A program made the position numbers and the translations under genes. Under the pieces are notes generated by a model, which was given only the letters and a program-made list of their open reading frames with translations, searched no databases and was not told where the DNA came from. Positions 43,712 through 51,619 of a DNA stretch of 64,000 bases are shown one piece after another. Source of the stretch: Hymenobacter amundsenii (GTDB taxonomy: Bacteria > Bacteroidota > Bacteroidia > Cytophagales > Hymenobacteraceae); contig NZ_NIRR01000014.1 of NCBI RefSeq assembly GCF_002204745.1, positions 1 to 64,000 of the forward strand, written 5' to 3'. Positions within the stretch are counted from its first letter, which is position 1. Every line of letters starts with the position of its first letter.

Positions 43712-44542
43712 CTACTTCATCCACCCCAGTTCCTGTAGAATGGCGTCGGTAATTATGCGGCGGCTGGCGGCGAACCGGGCGTCGGCGGGCTGGCCGCCGG
43801 CAGGCTTTACGTTGAGGGCGAAGAAGGCCTTGCGTCCGTCGGCGCGTTCTATCCAACCCACCAGCCAGGCATTATCGGGGTTGCGGGCCGAGCGGAAGCG
43901 CCACCCGGTTTTGCCATAAAGCGTGTACTGGGGCGTTTTCTTCAGGATGAGCAGCTGTTTGACGGCCCGCTGGTGCTGCTTTGCTACGGGTAGCACTTCG
44001 GCCTGAAGGCGGCTCAGAAAATCAATCTGCTGGAACTGCGTAATGCGCGACTTCCCATCGAGCCAGAAAGTGTCGAGCGTACTTTCCGTAACCACCATGC
44101 CGGGGTAGCCCAGCTTGCGCAGCCACGTACGGTAGGCAGGCACCCCAATGCGACGGGCCAGCTGCTGGTAGCACGGTACCGCCGACACGCGCAGGGCCCG
44201 GGCAAACGGCATATCCTGGTTCCATTGAGGAAAGTCGCGCGTTACGCCGTCCCAGCGGCAGATTTCGGAGGTGTCGCGCAGAGCGCCGGTGGCGAGGCCG
44301 ATGAGCGTGTTGGGAATTTTGAAGGTGGAAGCGGGCAGAAAACCTTCGCGGCAGCGGTCGGGCCGGTAGGCCACAAACTGCCGGGCGGGTGCGTCGTAGA
44401 GCAAAAAAGACCCCTCTACGCCCTGCCGCAGAAAGTAGGGTTCGAAATCGCGCTGGGTCATGGTGGGCGCCTGTAGGCGGGTACTGCTGGACAGCAGCCC
44501 TGGCAGCAACAGCCAAAGGAGCAGAAGAGGATTTCTGAGCAT
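43712..44542 (-). CDS. Class D (OXA-type) serine beta-lactamase
   Basis: The 276-residue product has a signal peptide (MLRNPLLLLWLLLPGLLSSS) and the class D motifs: STFK in LPASTFKIPNTLIGL (active Ser about residue 71), SAVPCYQ (S-x-V), and YGKTGWRF near residue 213, with WLDGK containing the conserved Trp of the omega region. The usual YGN box is replaced by YPG in KLGYPGMVV. It should be periplasmic and hydrolyse beta-lactams, unless it is a relative with other roles such as BlaR-like sensing; the full length and signal favour an enzyme. No mobile element flanks it, so it looks chromosomal. Confidence 0.88.
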   Translation of the reverse strand: MLRNPLLLLWLLLPGLLSSSTRLQAPTMTQRDFEPYFLRQGVEGSFLLYDAPARQFVAYRPDRCREGFLPASTFKIPNTLIGLATGALRDTSEICRWDGVTRDFPQWNQDMPFARALRVSAVPCYQQLARRIGVPAYRTWLRKLGYPGMVVTESTLDTFWLDGKSRITQFQQIDFLSRLQAEVLPVAKQHQRAVKQLLILKKTPQYTLYGKTGWRFRSARNPDNAWLVGWIERADGRKAFFALNVKPAGGQPADARFAASRRIITDAILQELGWMK

Positions 44543-44643
44543 CGCGTACGGGGGTTTATTCCGGTCTAAAGTAACAGGTTCCGGTAACCTAACGGCTCGG
44601 CCGGGAGTTTAACCCGCACACTACTATCCTAATCCTCTTGCAT

Positions 44644-45597
44644 ATGCAACACCGCGAACTGGGCCGCTCCGGCCTGCGCACCGCGCCCCTCGTGCTGGGT
44701 GGCAACGTGTTTGGCTGGACCGCCGACGAGGCTACTTCTTTCCGGGTACTCGATGCCTTTGTGGCCGGCGGCGGCAACGCCATCGACACGGCCAACGTGT
44801 ATTCGGCCTGGGCCCCGGGCCACCAGGGCGGCGAGTCGGAAGCCGTTATCGGCAAGTGGCTGAAGCAGCGCGGCCGCCGCGATGAGGTGCTCATCCTCAC
44901 CAAAGTGGGCATGAAGATGGGCGATGGTCGCCAGGGCCTGGGGAAGGCCTACATCAAAACGGCCGTCGAGGAGTCGCTCCAGCGCCTGCAAACCGATTAC
45001 ATCGACCTGTACCAATCGCACCAGGACGATGAGGAGCGCCCCGTTACCGAGCCGTTGGAGGCCTACGCCGAGCTGATTAAAGAAGGCAAAGTACGGGCCA
45101 TCGGGGCCAGCAACTTCTCGGCTGGTCGGCTGCGGGCGGCCCTCGAAGCCAGCGTCACCCAGGGCCTGCCGCGCTACGAAACCCTCCAGCCCGAGTACAA
45201 CCTTTACAACCGCGAAGCCCTCGAAAAAGACCTGCTGGCCTTGTGCCAGGAACACGGCCTGGGCATCATCCCGTACTTCGGGCTGGCCTCGGGCTTTCTG
45301 ACGGGCAAGTACCGCTCCGAAAAAGACCTCGCCCAGAGCGTGCGCGGCAGCAGCATCGGACCCAAATACCTCAACGACCGGGGCTACCACATTCTCGACG
45401 CCCTCGATGCCGTAGTGGCCCGCCATGCCGGCGCTTCGCCCGCCCAGGTGGCCCTGGCCTGGATTATGGGCCGCCCCGGCCTCACCGCCCCCATTGCCTC
45501 GGCCACCAGCGCCCAGCAGGTCGAAGAGCTGATCAAGGCCATGCACTTGGAGCTGAGCGAGGCCGATATGCACCAGCTCAGCGAGGCTAGCAAGTAG
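44644..45597 (+). CDS. Aldo/keto reductase
   Basis: This 317-residue cytoplasmic NADPH-dependent oxidoreductase has the AKR tetrad: Asp and Tyr in AIDTANVYSAW (about residues 48-56), Lys in LILTKVGMKMG (about 85) and His in LYQSHQDDEE (about 127). The end GRPGLTAPIASATSAQQVEE holds the cofactor-phosphate-binding loop. The group resembles YghZ/GSP69-like reductases. Substrate is unknown. ATG at 44644 is preferred over the upstream TTG at 44638. Confidence 0.92.
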   Translation: MQHRELGRSGLRTAPLVLGGNVFGWTADEATSFRVLDAFVAGGGNAIDTANVYSAWAPGHQGGESEAVIGKWLKQRGRRDEVLILTKVGMKMGDGRQGLGKAYIKTAVEESLQRLQTDYIDLYQSHQDDEERPVTEPLEAYAELIKEGKVRAIGASNFSAGRLRAALEASVTQGLPRYETLQPEYNLYNREALEKDLLALCQEHGLGIIPYFGLASGFLTGKYRSEKDLAQSVRGSSIGPKYLNDRGYHILDALDAVVARHAGASPAQVALAWIMGRPGLTAPIASATSAQQVEELIKAMHLELSEADMHQLSEASK

Positions 45598-45609
45598 TAA
45601 GGAGTAAAG

Positions 45610-45710
45610 AAACGTCATTCAGAGCAACGCGAAGAGTCTCGCGTGCTGTCGTTGAAATAAGCCTCAATGAGTAGCACGCGAGATTCTTCGCTTCACTCTG
45701 AATGACGTTT
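45610..45710. repeat. REP-like inverted repeat
   Basis: Arms at 45610-45647 and 45673-45710 pair with few mismatches; the outer part reads AAACGTCATTCAGAGCAACG. It is nearly the same element as 17142-17242. It lies between two genes on the same strand (aldo/keto reductase and YetF-like), the only element of the set not in a convergent gap. An in-frame ATG at 45702 lies inside it and is not taken as a start. Confidence 0.88.
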
Positions 45711-45779
45711 TTGCGCCGAATCACGTACCCATTCGGAGTTCCGCTCCTTTACCACGCCCTACCTCCCCTCCCGCTGCGC

Positions 45780-46490
45780 ATGGATAAGCCGCCCATTATT
45801 CCTTTTGATTGGCACCGCATGCTGTGGGCCGACGACGTATCGTGGCCTTTTCTGCTCGAAATTGCCTTCCGTTGCGGCTTCACCTACCTCCTGATTCTGG
45901 GGGCGCTGCGCATTATGGGCCGGCGCGGGGTGCGGCAGCTCTCCATTTTCGAGCTCAGCATCATTCTGGGTCTAGGCTCCGCGGCCGGCGACTCCATGCT
46001 CTACGAGGATACGCCCCTGCTGCCGGCCGCTACCGTATTCGTGGTTGTCACAGCCCTCTACGTGCTTTTCAACCGCCTCACCGAGTGGTACCCGCGCTTT
46101 TCCGACTGGCTGGAAGGCAAACCCGTATTGTTGGTGGAAGAGGGCGTCATCAATCAACCCGGCTTCAACTCCCAGAACCTAACGCTGAAGGAGCTCTTCG
46201 GCGAGTTGCGGCAGCTGCAGGTGGAGCACCTGGGGCAGGTACGCCGGGCCTACATTGAGGCCACCGGCGAGTTCAGCGTGTTCTTTTTCGAGGATGAGCA
46301 GGTGCTTCCCGGCCTGCCCCTCTGGCCCGAGCTGCTGCGGGAGGCCCAGCCCACGGCCACCCAGCCCGGCCCCCACGCCTGCGCCAACTGCGGCCATGTG
46401 CGCGAGTTGGCCGCCGCTACCGAGGCCCGCTGCCCGGTATGCCAGAACGAAAGCTGGCTGCCCGCCAACACGGCCCGCCGGGTGAGTTGA
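45780..46490 (+). CDS. DUF421/YetF-family membrane protein with C-terminal zinc ribbon
   Basis: This 236-residue protein has three N-terminal membrane segments (residues about 20-110, including LLILGALRIMGRRGVRQLSI) and a cytosolic YetF domain (KPVLLVEEGVINQPGFNSQN, LGQVRRAYIEATGEFSVFFF). Unusually, the end has two CxxC pairs, HACANCGHVRELAA and ARCPVCQNESWLP, which form a likely zinc ribbon. YetF proteins are widespread and of unclear function. The ATG at 45780 is used because the upstream in-frame ATG lies in the repeat. Confidence 0.85.
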   Translation: MDKPPIIPFDWHRMLWADDVSWPFLLEIAFRCGFTYLLILGALRIMGRRGVRQLSIFELSIILGLGSAAGDSMLYEDTPLLPAATVFVVVTALYVLFNRLTEWYPRFSDWLEGKPVLLVEEGVINQPGFNSQNLTLKELFGELRQLQVEHLGQVRRAYIEATGEFSVFFFEDEQVLPGLPLWPELLREAQPTATQPGPHACANCGHVRELAAATEARCPVCQNESWLPANTARRVS

Positions 46491-46526
46491 GAAGTTCAGC
46501 TGCCCTTGGCTCGTCGCTTCGGCGGC

Positions 46527-47234
46527 TTACAGGCGGTAGGCTAATCCTACTCGTAGCATCTGGCTATACAGGTCGCCGGTGCCACCATCGTAGTTGCGCT
46601 CGTAGTCGAGTAGGCCGTAAGAGTAGCACACCGACAGGCCCAGCCGCTGATAGTAAGCCGTTAAGTTGGCGCGGGCCCGAAGGTCGAGCTTGGTATCGTC
46701 GCTGATGCGGTTGTTGGTGCGGACGGTAAAGCCGCCACCCGATGCCTCCCCTTTTTCCCGCTCGCTGAGCCGGACACCTAGTTCTGGGCCCAGGGTGGCA
46801 TCGAGGTGGAAGGAGCCCGCCCCAAAGCGATGCCCCACAAATACATGCGTGTTGACAAAGCGGCCGGTGAAGGTGGTTTGTCCGCTGGCAGGTATAATGC
46901 GGCTACTGAAGCTAGATGTAGAGAGGGCCGCGACCTGCACGCGGCTGCGCAGCCACTCGTATCCGAGGTGCGCCCCGAGCACCAAATGGTGCGCCGTAGC
47001 GCGCTGCACCTGCCCGGCCCCGCCATACGAGAGCGTGAAGCGCTTGCCATAGGGCAAAGTGGTAAAGCCAACGCCCCCCGTTGTGCCATCGTTTCCGATA
47101 ATAAGTGCGGGCCCTTCGGCCAGTGCGCCCCGGTAGCCGAAGTAGCCTGAGGTGGCGTGCAGCGTGAACTCGGTGCTTTGGGCCTGGGCGGTGGCGGCCC
47201 CGAGGCCGAGCGCGAGTAGTAGCAGGTGTTTCAT
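46527..47234 (-). CDS. Outer-membrane beta-barrel-like protein of unknown function
   Basis: The 235-residue product has a signal peptide (MKHLLLLALGLGAATAQAQ) and a series of alternating polar/hydrophobic segments with aromatic girdles (VVLGAHLGYEW-like and NTHVFVGHRFGAGSFHLDAT), ending LYSQMLRVGLAYRL, a C-terminal beta strand typical of outer-membrane barrels though closing in Leu instead of Phe. It probably has eight to ten strands. No family is recognised. It converges on the YetF-like gene with only 36 bases between stops. Confidence 0.7.
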   Translation of the reverse strand: MKHLLLLALGLGAATAQAQSTEFTLHATSGYFGYRGALAEGPALIIGNDGTTGGVGFTTLPYGKRFTLSYGGAGQVQRATAHHLVLGAHLGYEWLRSRVQVAALSTSSFSSRIIPASGQTTFTGRFVNTHVFVGHRFGAGSFHLDATLGPELGVRLSEREKGEASGGGFTVRTNNRISDDTKLDLRARANLTAYYQRLGLSVCYSYGLLDYERNYDGGTGDLYSQMLRVGLAYRL

Positions 47235-47428
47235 AAGCGGTGGTCAGGAAATAGTTGGGGTTGACTGGGGGCACTGGGGGCGCAATATACCCCCTTGGCC
47301 TGGGAGCCGGTGAAATTGCGAACGGTTGCATTCTGCTGTTAGAAAAACAGACCGGGAAGCAAGGGTAACTTGCTCTTCTGATTGGGCGGAGTGCGGCCGC
47401 ATGCCGGCTCCATTGCCCCGCCGTGCCC

Positions 47429-47436
47429 TACCTTGT
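47429..47436 (+). promoter_or_regulatory. Putative -7 element before serB-serA
   Basis: TACCTTGT ends 8 bases before the ATG at 47445. It fits TAnnTTTG apart from its last bases. The short gap means little or no leader RNA. No clear TTTG lies at the expected distance. Confidence 0.35.
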
Positions 47437-47444
47437 TGCCCGAT

Positions 47445-49373
47445 ATGTCCGACCACTTGCCCGACCAACCCGCCGCCGGCCCCGCCGTGCCCCTGCCCTA
47501 CCTCATCATTGACTTCGACAGCACGTTCACCCAGGTGGAAGGCCTCGATGAGCTGGCCGACATTGCCCTTGAAGGCTCACCCGACCGCGAGAAAATCGTG
47601 GGCCAGATTCGGGAGCTCACTGACCGGGGCATGAGCGGGGAGCTGAAGTTTTCGGAGTCGCTCCGGCAGCGGCTGGCGCTGCTGCCGGCCCGGCGGGCGC
47701 ACATCGGGCAGCTAGTGGAGCGGCTCAAGGGCAAAGTGTCGGCGAGCATCCGGCGCAACCGGAGCTTCTTCGAGCGTTTTCCGGGCCGGGTGTACATCGT
47801 GAGCAGCGGCTTCCGCGAGTTTATCGAGCCGGTGGTGGCCGAGTTCGGCATCGACGCCGACCACGTGCTGGCCAACACCTTCACCTTCGACGCCGAGGAC
47901 CGCATCACGGGCTTCGACCCGGAGAACGTGCTGAGCCAGGACGGCGGCAAAATCCGGCAGCTACGCCTGCTCGACCTCAATGGCCCGGTGTACGCCCTCG
48001 GCGACGGCTACACCGATTACCAGATCCGTGAGGCCGGCCTGGCCGACCGCTTCTACGCCTTCACCGAAAACGTAACCCGCCCCGCCGTGGTGGCCCACGC
48101 CGATAAGGTGCTGCCCAGCTTCGACGAATTTCTCTACCAGAACAACCTCCCCATGACCCTGAGCTACCCCAAAAACCGCATTAAAGTCCTGCTGCTCGAA
48201 AACCCCGATTCGCGCGCCGAGGAGCTGTTTCGGGCCGAAGGCTACCAGGTAGAAACCGTAACGGGCGGGCTCGATGAGGACGAGCTGATGGCGCGCATGG
48301 AGGGCGTAAGCATTCTGGGCATCCGCAGCAAAACCCAAGTCACGGCCCGGGTGCTCGAAGCCGCCAACCGCCTCATCGGCATCGGCGCGTTTTGCATCGG
48401 CACCAACCAGATTGACTTGGTGGGCTGCATGAAAAAGGGCGTGGCCGTATTCAACGCCCCGTTCAGCAACACCCGCTCGGTGGTGGAGCTGGCCCTGGGC
48501 GAAATTATTATGCTGGCCCGCCGCATCCCCGAAAAAAGCCCCAAAATGCACGCTGGCGAGTGGGATAAATCGGCGCGGGGCGCGTTTGAAATCCGGGGCA
48601 AGAAGCTGGGCATCGTGGGCTACGGCAACATCGGTTCGCAGCTTTCGGTGGTGGCCGAGGCCGTGGGCATGCAGGTGCTGTATTATGATGTGGCCGAGAA
48701 GCTCCAGCTGGGTAACGCCATCAAGTGCCGCACCCTCGACGAGCTGCTGGAGCAGGCCGACATCGTGACTCTGCACGTGGATGGCCGCCCCGAAAACACG
48801 GACCTGTTCGGGGAGGCGCAGTTTGCCCGCATGAAGCCGGGTTCCTTGTTTCTCAACAACGCCCGCGGCCCGGTGGTGGAAGTGCCCGCCCTGGCCGCCG
48901 CCCTGCGCTCGGGCCACCTGGGCGGAGCCGCCGTCGATGTGTTTCCGCACGAGCCCAAAACCAACGACGAGACTTTCGAGAGTGAATTACGGGACTTACC
49001 CAACGTGCTGCTCACGCCCCACATCGGGGGCTCTACGGCCGAGGCCCAGCGCAACATCGCCGAGTTCGTGCCCGAACGGATTATGCAGTACGTGAACACC
49101 GGCAACACCCAGCAGAGCGTCAATTTCCCCAACATTCAGCTACCCGACCAGCCGGCCCACCGCCTCATTCACATTCACCACAACGTGCCCGGCGTGCTGG
49201 CCCGCATCAACAATGTGCTGGCCGCCCACTCAGTCAACATCCTCGGCCAGTACCTGAAAACCAACGAGCACATAGGCTACGTGATTACCGACGTCGACAA
49301 GCAGTACGAGCCCGAGCTGATCAAAGCCCTGCGCGAAGTCGAGCACACGATTAAATTCCGGGTGTTGTACTAA
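47445..49373 (+). CDS. Fused phosphoserine phosphatase - phosphoglycerate dehydrogenase
   Basis: This 642-residue cytoplasmic protein joins two steps of serine synthesis. Residues about 18-225 are a HAD phosphatase of SerB type (nucleophile in DFDSTFTQVEGLDEL, YIVSSGFREFI, LGDGYTDYQI). Residues about 245-560 are D-3-phosphoglycerate dehydrogenase (SerA) with IGIRSKTQ, NAD-binding GIVGYGNIGSQL, LNNARGPVVE and the catalytic His in LLTPHIGGST. An ACT domain follows (HHNVPGVLARINNVLAAHSV), which usually binds serine for feedback control. The first and last enzymes of the pathway are thus in one chain; the middle enzyme SerC is not in the window. ATG at 47445 fits the HAD start. Confidence 0.92.
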   Translation: MSDHLPDQPAAGPAVPLPYLIIDFDSTFTQVEGLDELADIALEGSPDREKIVGQIRELTDRGMSGELKFSESLRQRLALLPARRAHIGQLVERLKGKVSASIRRNRSFFERFPGRVYIVSSGFREFIEPVVAEFGIDADHVLANTFTFDAEDRITGFDPENVLSQDGGKIRQLRLLDLNGPVYALGDGYTDYQIREAGLADRFYAFTENVTRPAVVAHADKVLPSFDEFLYQNNLPMTLSYPKNRIKVLLLENPDSRAEELFRAEGYQVETVTGGLDEDELMARMEGVSILGIRSKTQVTARVLEAANRLIGIGAFCIGTNQIDLVGCMKKGVAVFNAPFSNTRSVVELALGEIIMLARRIPEKSPKMHAGEWDKSARGAFEIRGKKLGIVGYGNIGSQLSVVAEAVGMQVLYYDVAEKLQLGNAIKCRTLDELLEQADIVTLHVDGRPENTDLFGEAQFARMKPGSLFLNNARGPVVEVPALAAALRSGHLGGAAVDVFPHEPKTNDETFESELRDLPNVLLTPHIGGSTAEAQRNIAEFVPERIMQYVNTGNTQQSVNFPNIQLPDQPAHRLIHIHHNVPGVLARINNVLAAHSVNILGQYLKTNEHIGYVITDVDKQYEPELIKALREVEHTIKFRVLY

Positions 49374-49401
49374 ACTACCAACCAAGTGCTTTTCGTTTTT
49401 A

Positions 49402-49555
49402 GTCCCGCAGGGACGGTATAGAGCTAACCAACAGCTGTCCATTCTTGCTTGAGGTCCCAACGGGGCGTTGCCATTCGTTAGCACGAGATATCGCCCTGCT
49501 GGGGCTTTTGGTTTGCTGGCATCTTTTGACGACCGATGTGTCGTCCTTCCGGGGC
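49402..49555. repeat. Cluster of four short GTCCC...GGGACG repeat units (two forward, two reverse)
   Basis: Unit 1 GTCCCGCAGGGACGGTATAG (49402), unit 2 GTCCCAACGGGGCGTTGCCA (49454), unit 3 on the minus strand GCCCCAGCAGGGCGATATCT (49505-49486), unit 4 on the minus strand GCCCCGGAAGGACGACACAT (49555-49536). Each unit is itself partly self-complementary. The 2+2 head-to-head order makes the whole cluster roughly palindromic. It differs from the GTCATnCTGA hairpins. Confidence 0.6.
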
Positions 49556-49644
49556 TAAAAAATCCCGCCATCTTGAGCACCACGCCCTTCGTTAGGCTGC
49601 GAGTAAATTGTGAGCAGGGCAACAAATGGAATCGGATAGGTTTC

Positions 49645-49674
49645 TTTGATTTAGGGGGTCGGGTAATATCTTGC
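49645..49674 (+). promoter_or_regulatory. Promoter of the TlpA-like gene (Bacteroidota type)
   Basis: TTTG (49645-49648) is followed after 18 bases by TATCTTGC (49667-49674), 34 bases upstream of the ATG at 49709. Both halves fit the -33/-7 consensus, with a slightly short spacer. Confidence 0.5.
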
Positions 49675-49708
49675 GCCCGGCATTCTCCTTTCTCCTAACT
49701 ATCCATTT

Positions 49709-50853
49709 ATGCATCGTTTTAGCTTATTGCCGGCCCTGCTGCTGGCCGGCACTTCTTTGGCCCAGGCCCAGTACCTTACTTCCTTTACCCTGAAAGGCCA
49801 ACTAGGGCTGCTACAGGGGCCAGCCAAAGTGTACCTGCGCCGCGAAGGATTGTTTCAAGGTCAGATTACTGATTCGGCGACCGTGAAGAACGGCACGTTC
49901 GTGCTCCGCGGCATTACGGATGGGCCCGTACGCGGCCGGTTGGTGCTGGTGCGGCCAGGGCAGTACCGGCGCCTGCTCACGGGGCAGGCCGACAACTGCG
50001 CCATTTACCTCGAAAAGGGCACTATCAGCGTCAGTAGCCCCGATTCGCTGGCGCATGCCACCGTGGGAGGCACCCCGCTCAACACCGAGTATCAGCAGCT
50101 CCGTCAGCAACTCGCGCCGGTGCAGGCCCCGATGGAAGCTCTGCGACAGGAGTATTACGCTACCCCACCCGACCGACGGGCCGCCACGGGCATCCTCCCC
50201 CGCCTCGAAGCTCAGCAGAACATCACCGAACCGGCCGAACTGGCGTTGCGGACTAGCTTCATTAAGGCGCACCCGGCCAGTCTGGTCAGTCTCGATGCCG
50301 TGCAGGACGTGGGTGGGCCCATTCCGAGCTACGCGGTAGTAGGGCCGCTGTTTGAGGGCCTGGATGCCCACCTCAAAGCCACGGCCCAGGGCCAAGCATT
50401 GGGCCGGCAGGTGGCGGCGCTGCAACGGGTGGCCGTCGGTGCTCCGGCCCCGGCCTTTACTCTGCCCGACCCCACCGGTAAAGCCTTTACGCTGGCCGAC
50501 TTCCGGGGCAAGTTCGTGCTGGTCGATTTCTGGGCCAGCTGGTGCGGCCCCTGCCGCCGCGACAACCCCAACCTGATTCAGTACTACAACCAGTTCAAGG
50601 GCCGCAACTTCGAGGTCGTCGGCATCTCGCTGGATGATGCTCCCGACCGCGCCAAGTGGCTCAAGGCCGTGCAGGACGACCACCTGCCCTGGCTCCAGCT
50701 CTGGACGCCCGGCGGCTGGCAGCAGGGCGTGGCCCTACTCTACAACGTGCGCGCCATCCCCAGAACTTCCTGCTTGACCCCAACGGCGTCATCATCGCCA
50801 CCAACTTGCACGGGGCGGAGCTCCAAGCAACCTTGGCCAAGGTGCTCAAGTAA
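49709..50853 (+). CDS. TlpA-like thiol-disulfide oxidoreductase with DUF4369 domain, frameshifted
   Basis: The product has a signal peptide (MHRFSLLPALLLAGTSLAQA), a DUF4369 domain (FTLKGQLGLLQGPAKVYLRR to about residue 115), a helical linker, and a TlpA/ResA thioredoxin domain with the CxxC active site in DFWASWCGPCRRDNPNL (about residue 277). It should be periplasmic and reduce disulfides, perhaps in cytochrome c or stress pathways. Near 50758-50761 a run of four C breaks the frame after VRAIP. With a fifth C translation continues as QNFLLDPNGVIIATNLHG and stops at 50853, matching the normal end of the fold and giving about 381 residues. As written the frame runs to 51001 with an unrelated tail. 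The break may be a sequencing error. Confidence 0.88.
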
Positions 50854-50994
50854 CCCGGTTGCTGACGACTCAATGGCCCATCTGGCCTCGGTGGAGCGCC
50901 ATGGGCTTCTGCGCATCCTCCTGTTAGCCTCTACCGGCGGGCGCGTTCAACGCGTCCCTGACTTATTTCTACTCATGACCCGCGTTCTTCGCCT

Positions 50995-51585
50995 ATGCTA
51001 ATTCGTGTTGCCTACGACGAGCACACGCTCACCGTGTACCAGGCCTACCACCCGGCCATTGCCCTTTCGGCCGTAGCCCAGCAAAGTCTGGTGCTGCCCG
51101 GCTTCAAAGCGACTCGCATGACTTGGATCAAGCCCTCCTTCCTATGGATGATGTACCGTTCGGGCTGGGCCACGAAAGTGAATCAGGAACGGATACTAGC
51201 CCTAAAAATAAAGCGCACCGGGCTCGAATGGGCCCTGCAACACGCCTGCTTGTCCCGTTTCGAAGCTGCCGCTCATTTGAACTCAACTGAGTGGGAGAAC
51301 AGCCTGCAGGCTGCTCCTGTACGCATCCAATGGGACCCGGAGCGGGATCTGCACCTCCAACCCTTGCCGCATCGGGCCATTCAGATCGGGCTCTCCGGTG
51401 AAGCCGTATCGCGGTACGTGCACGAGTGGGTAGTGGAGATTACAGACGTAACGGATCTGGCTCATGAAATCTATGCCTTGGTTGAGGGAGGCCACCTGCA
51501 GGAAGCCACGGCCCGGCTGCCACACGAAGGGGTTTATCCGACCCCGGCCATACCGCACCTGCTCCTAGAACCTGCCGCGAGCTAA
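50995..51585 (+). CDS. DUF4291 family protein
   Basis: This 196-residue cytoplasmic protein closely follows the DUF4291 pattern: VAYDEHTLTVYQAYHPAIAL, then MTWIKPSFLWMMYRSGWATK, QERILALKIKR and the C-terminal RAIQIGLSGEAVSRYVHEWV. The family is common in bacteria and fungi and has no proven function. It lies 141 bases after the TlpA-like gene on the same strand and slightly overlaps the frameshifted extension of that gene, which supports the earlier stop for the latter. Confidence 0.9.
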   Translation: MLIRVAYDEHTLTVYQAYHPAIALSAVAQQSLVLPGFKATRMTWIKPSFLWMMYRSGWATKVNQERILALKIKRTGLEWALQHACLSRFEAAAHLNSTEWENSLQAAPVRIQWDPERDLHLQPLPHRAIQIGLSGEAVSRYVHEWVVEITDVTDLAHEIYALVEGGHLQEATARLPHEGVYPTPAIPHLLLEPAAS

Positions 51586-51619
51586 TCCGGCCGCATTGGG
51601 TAGCCATCCAGAAAGCACT

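Larger units (their letters stand above)
49374..49708. other. Intergenic region with four 20-base repeat units and a promoter
   Basis: This 335-base gap has no supported gene. It contains four related 20-base units with the core GTCCCnnCAGGGnCG: forward at 49402-49421 and 49454-49473, reverse at 49486-49505 and 49536-49555. The downstream end holds the promoter-like pair at 49645-49674. Confidence 0.6.

Noticed and set aside
45702..45779. In-frame ATG at 45702 as start of the YetF-like protein
   Set aside because: The codon lies in the arm of a dispersed REP-like hairpin, and the extra 26 residues have no family match; the ATG at 45780 starts where the protein becomes conserved.
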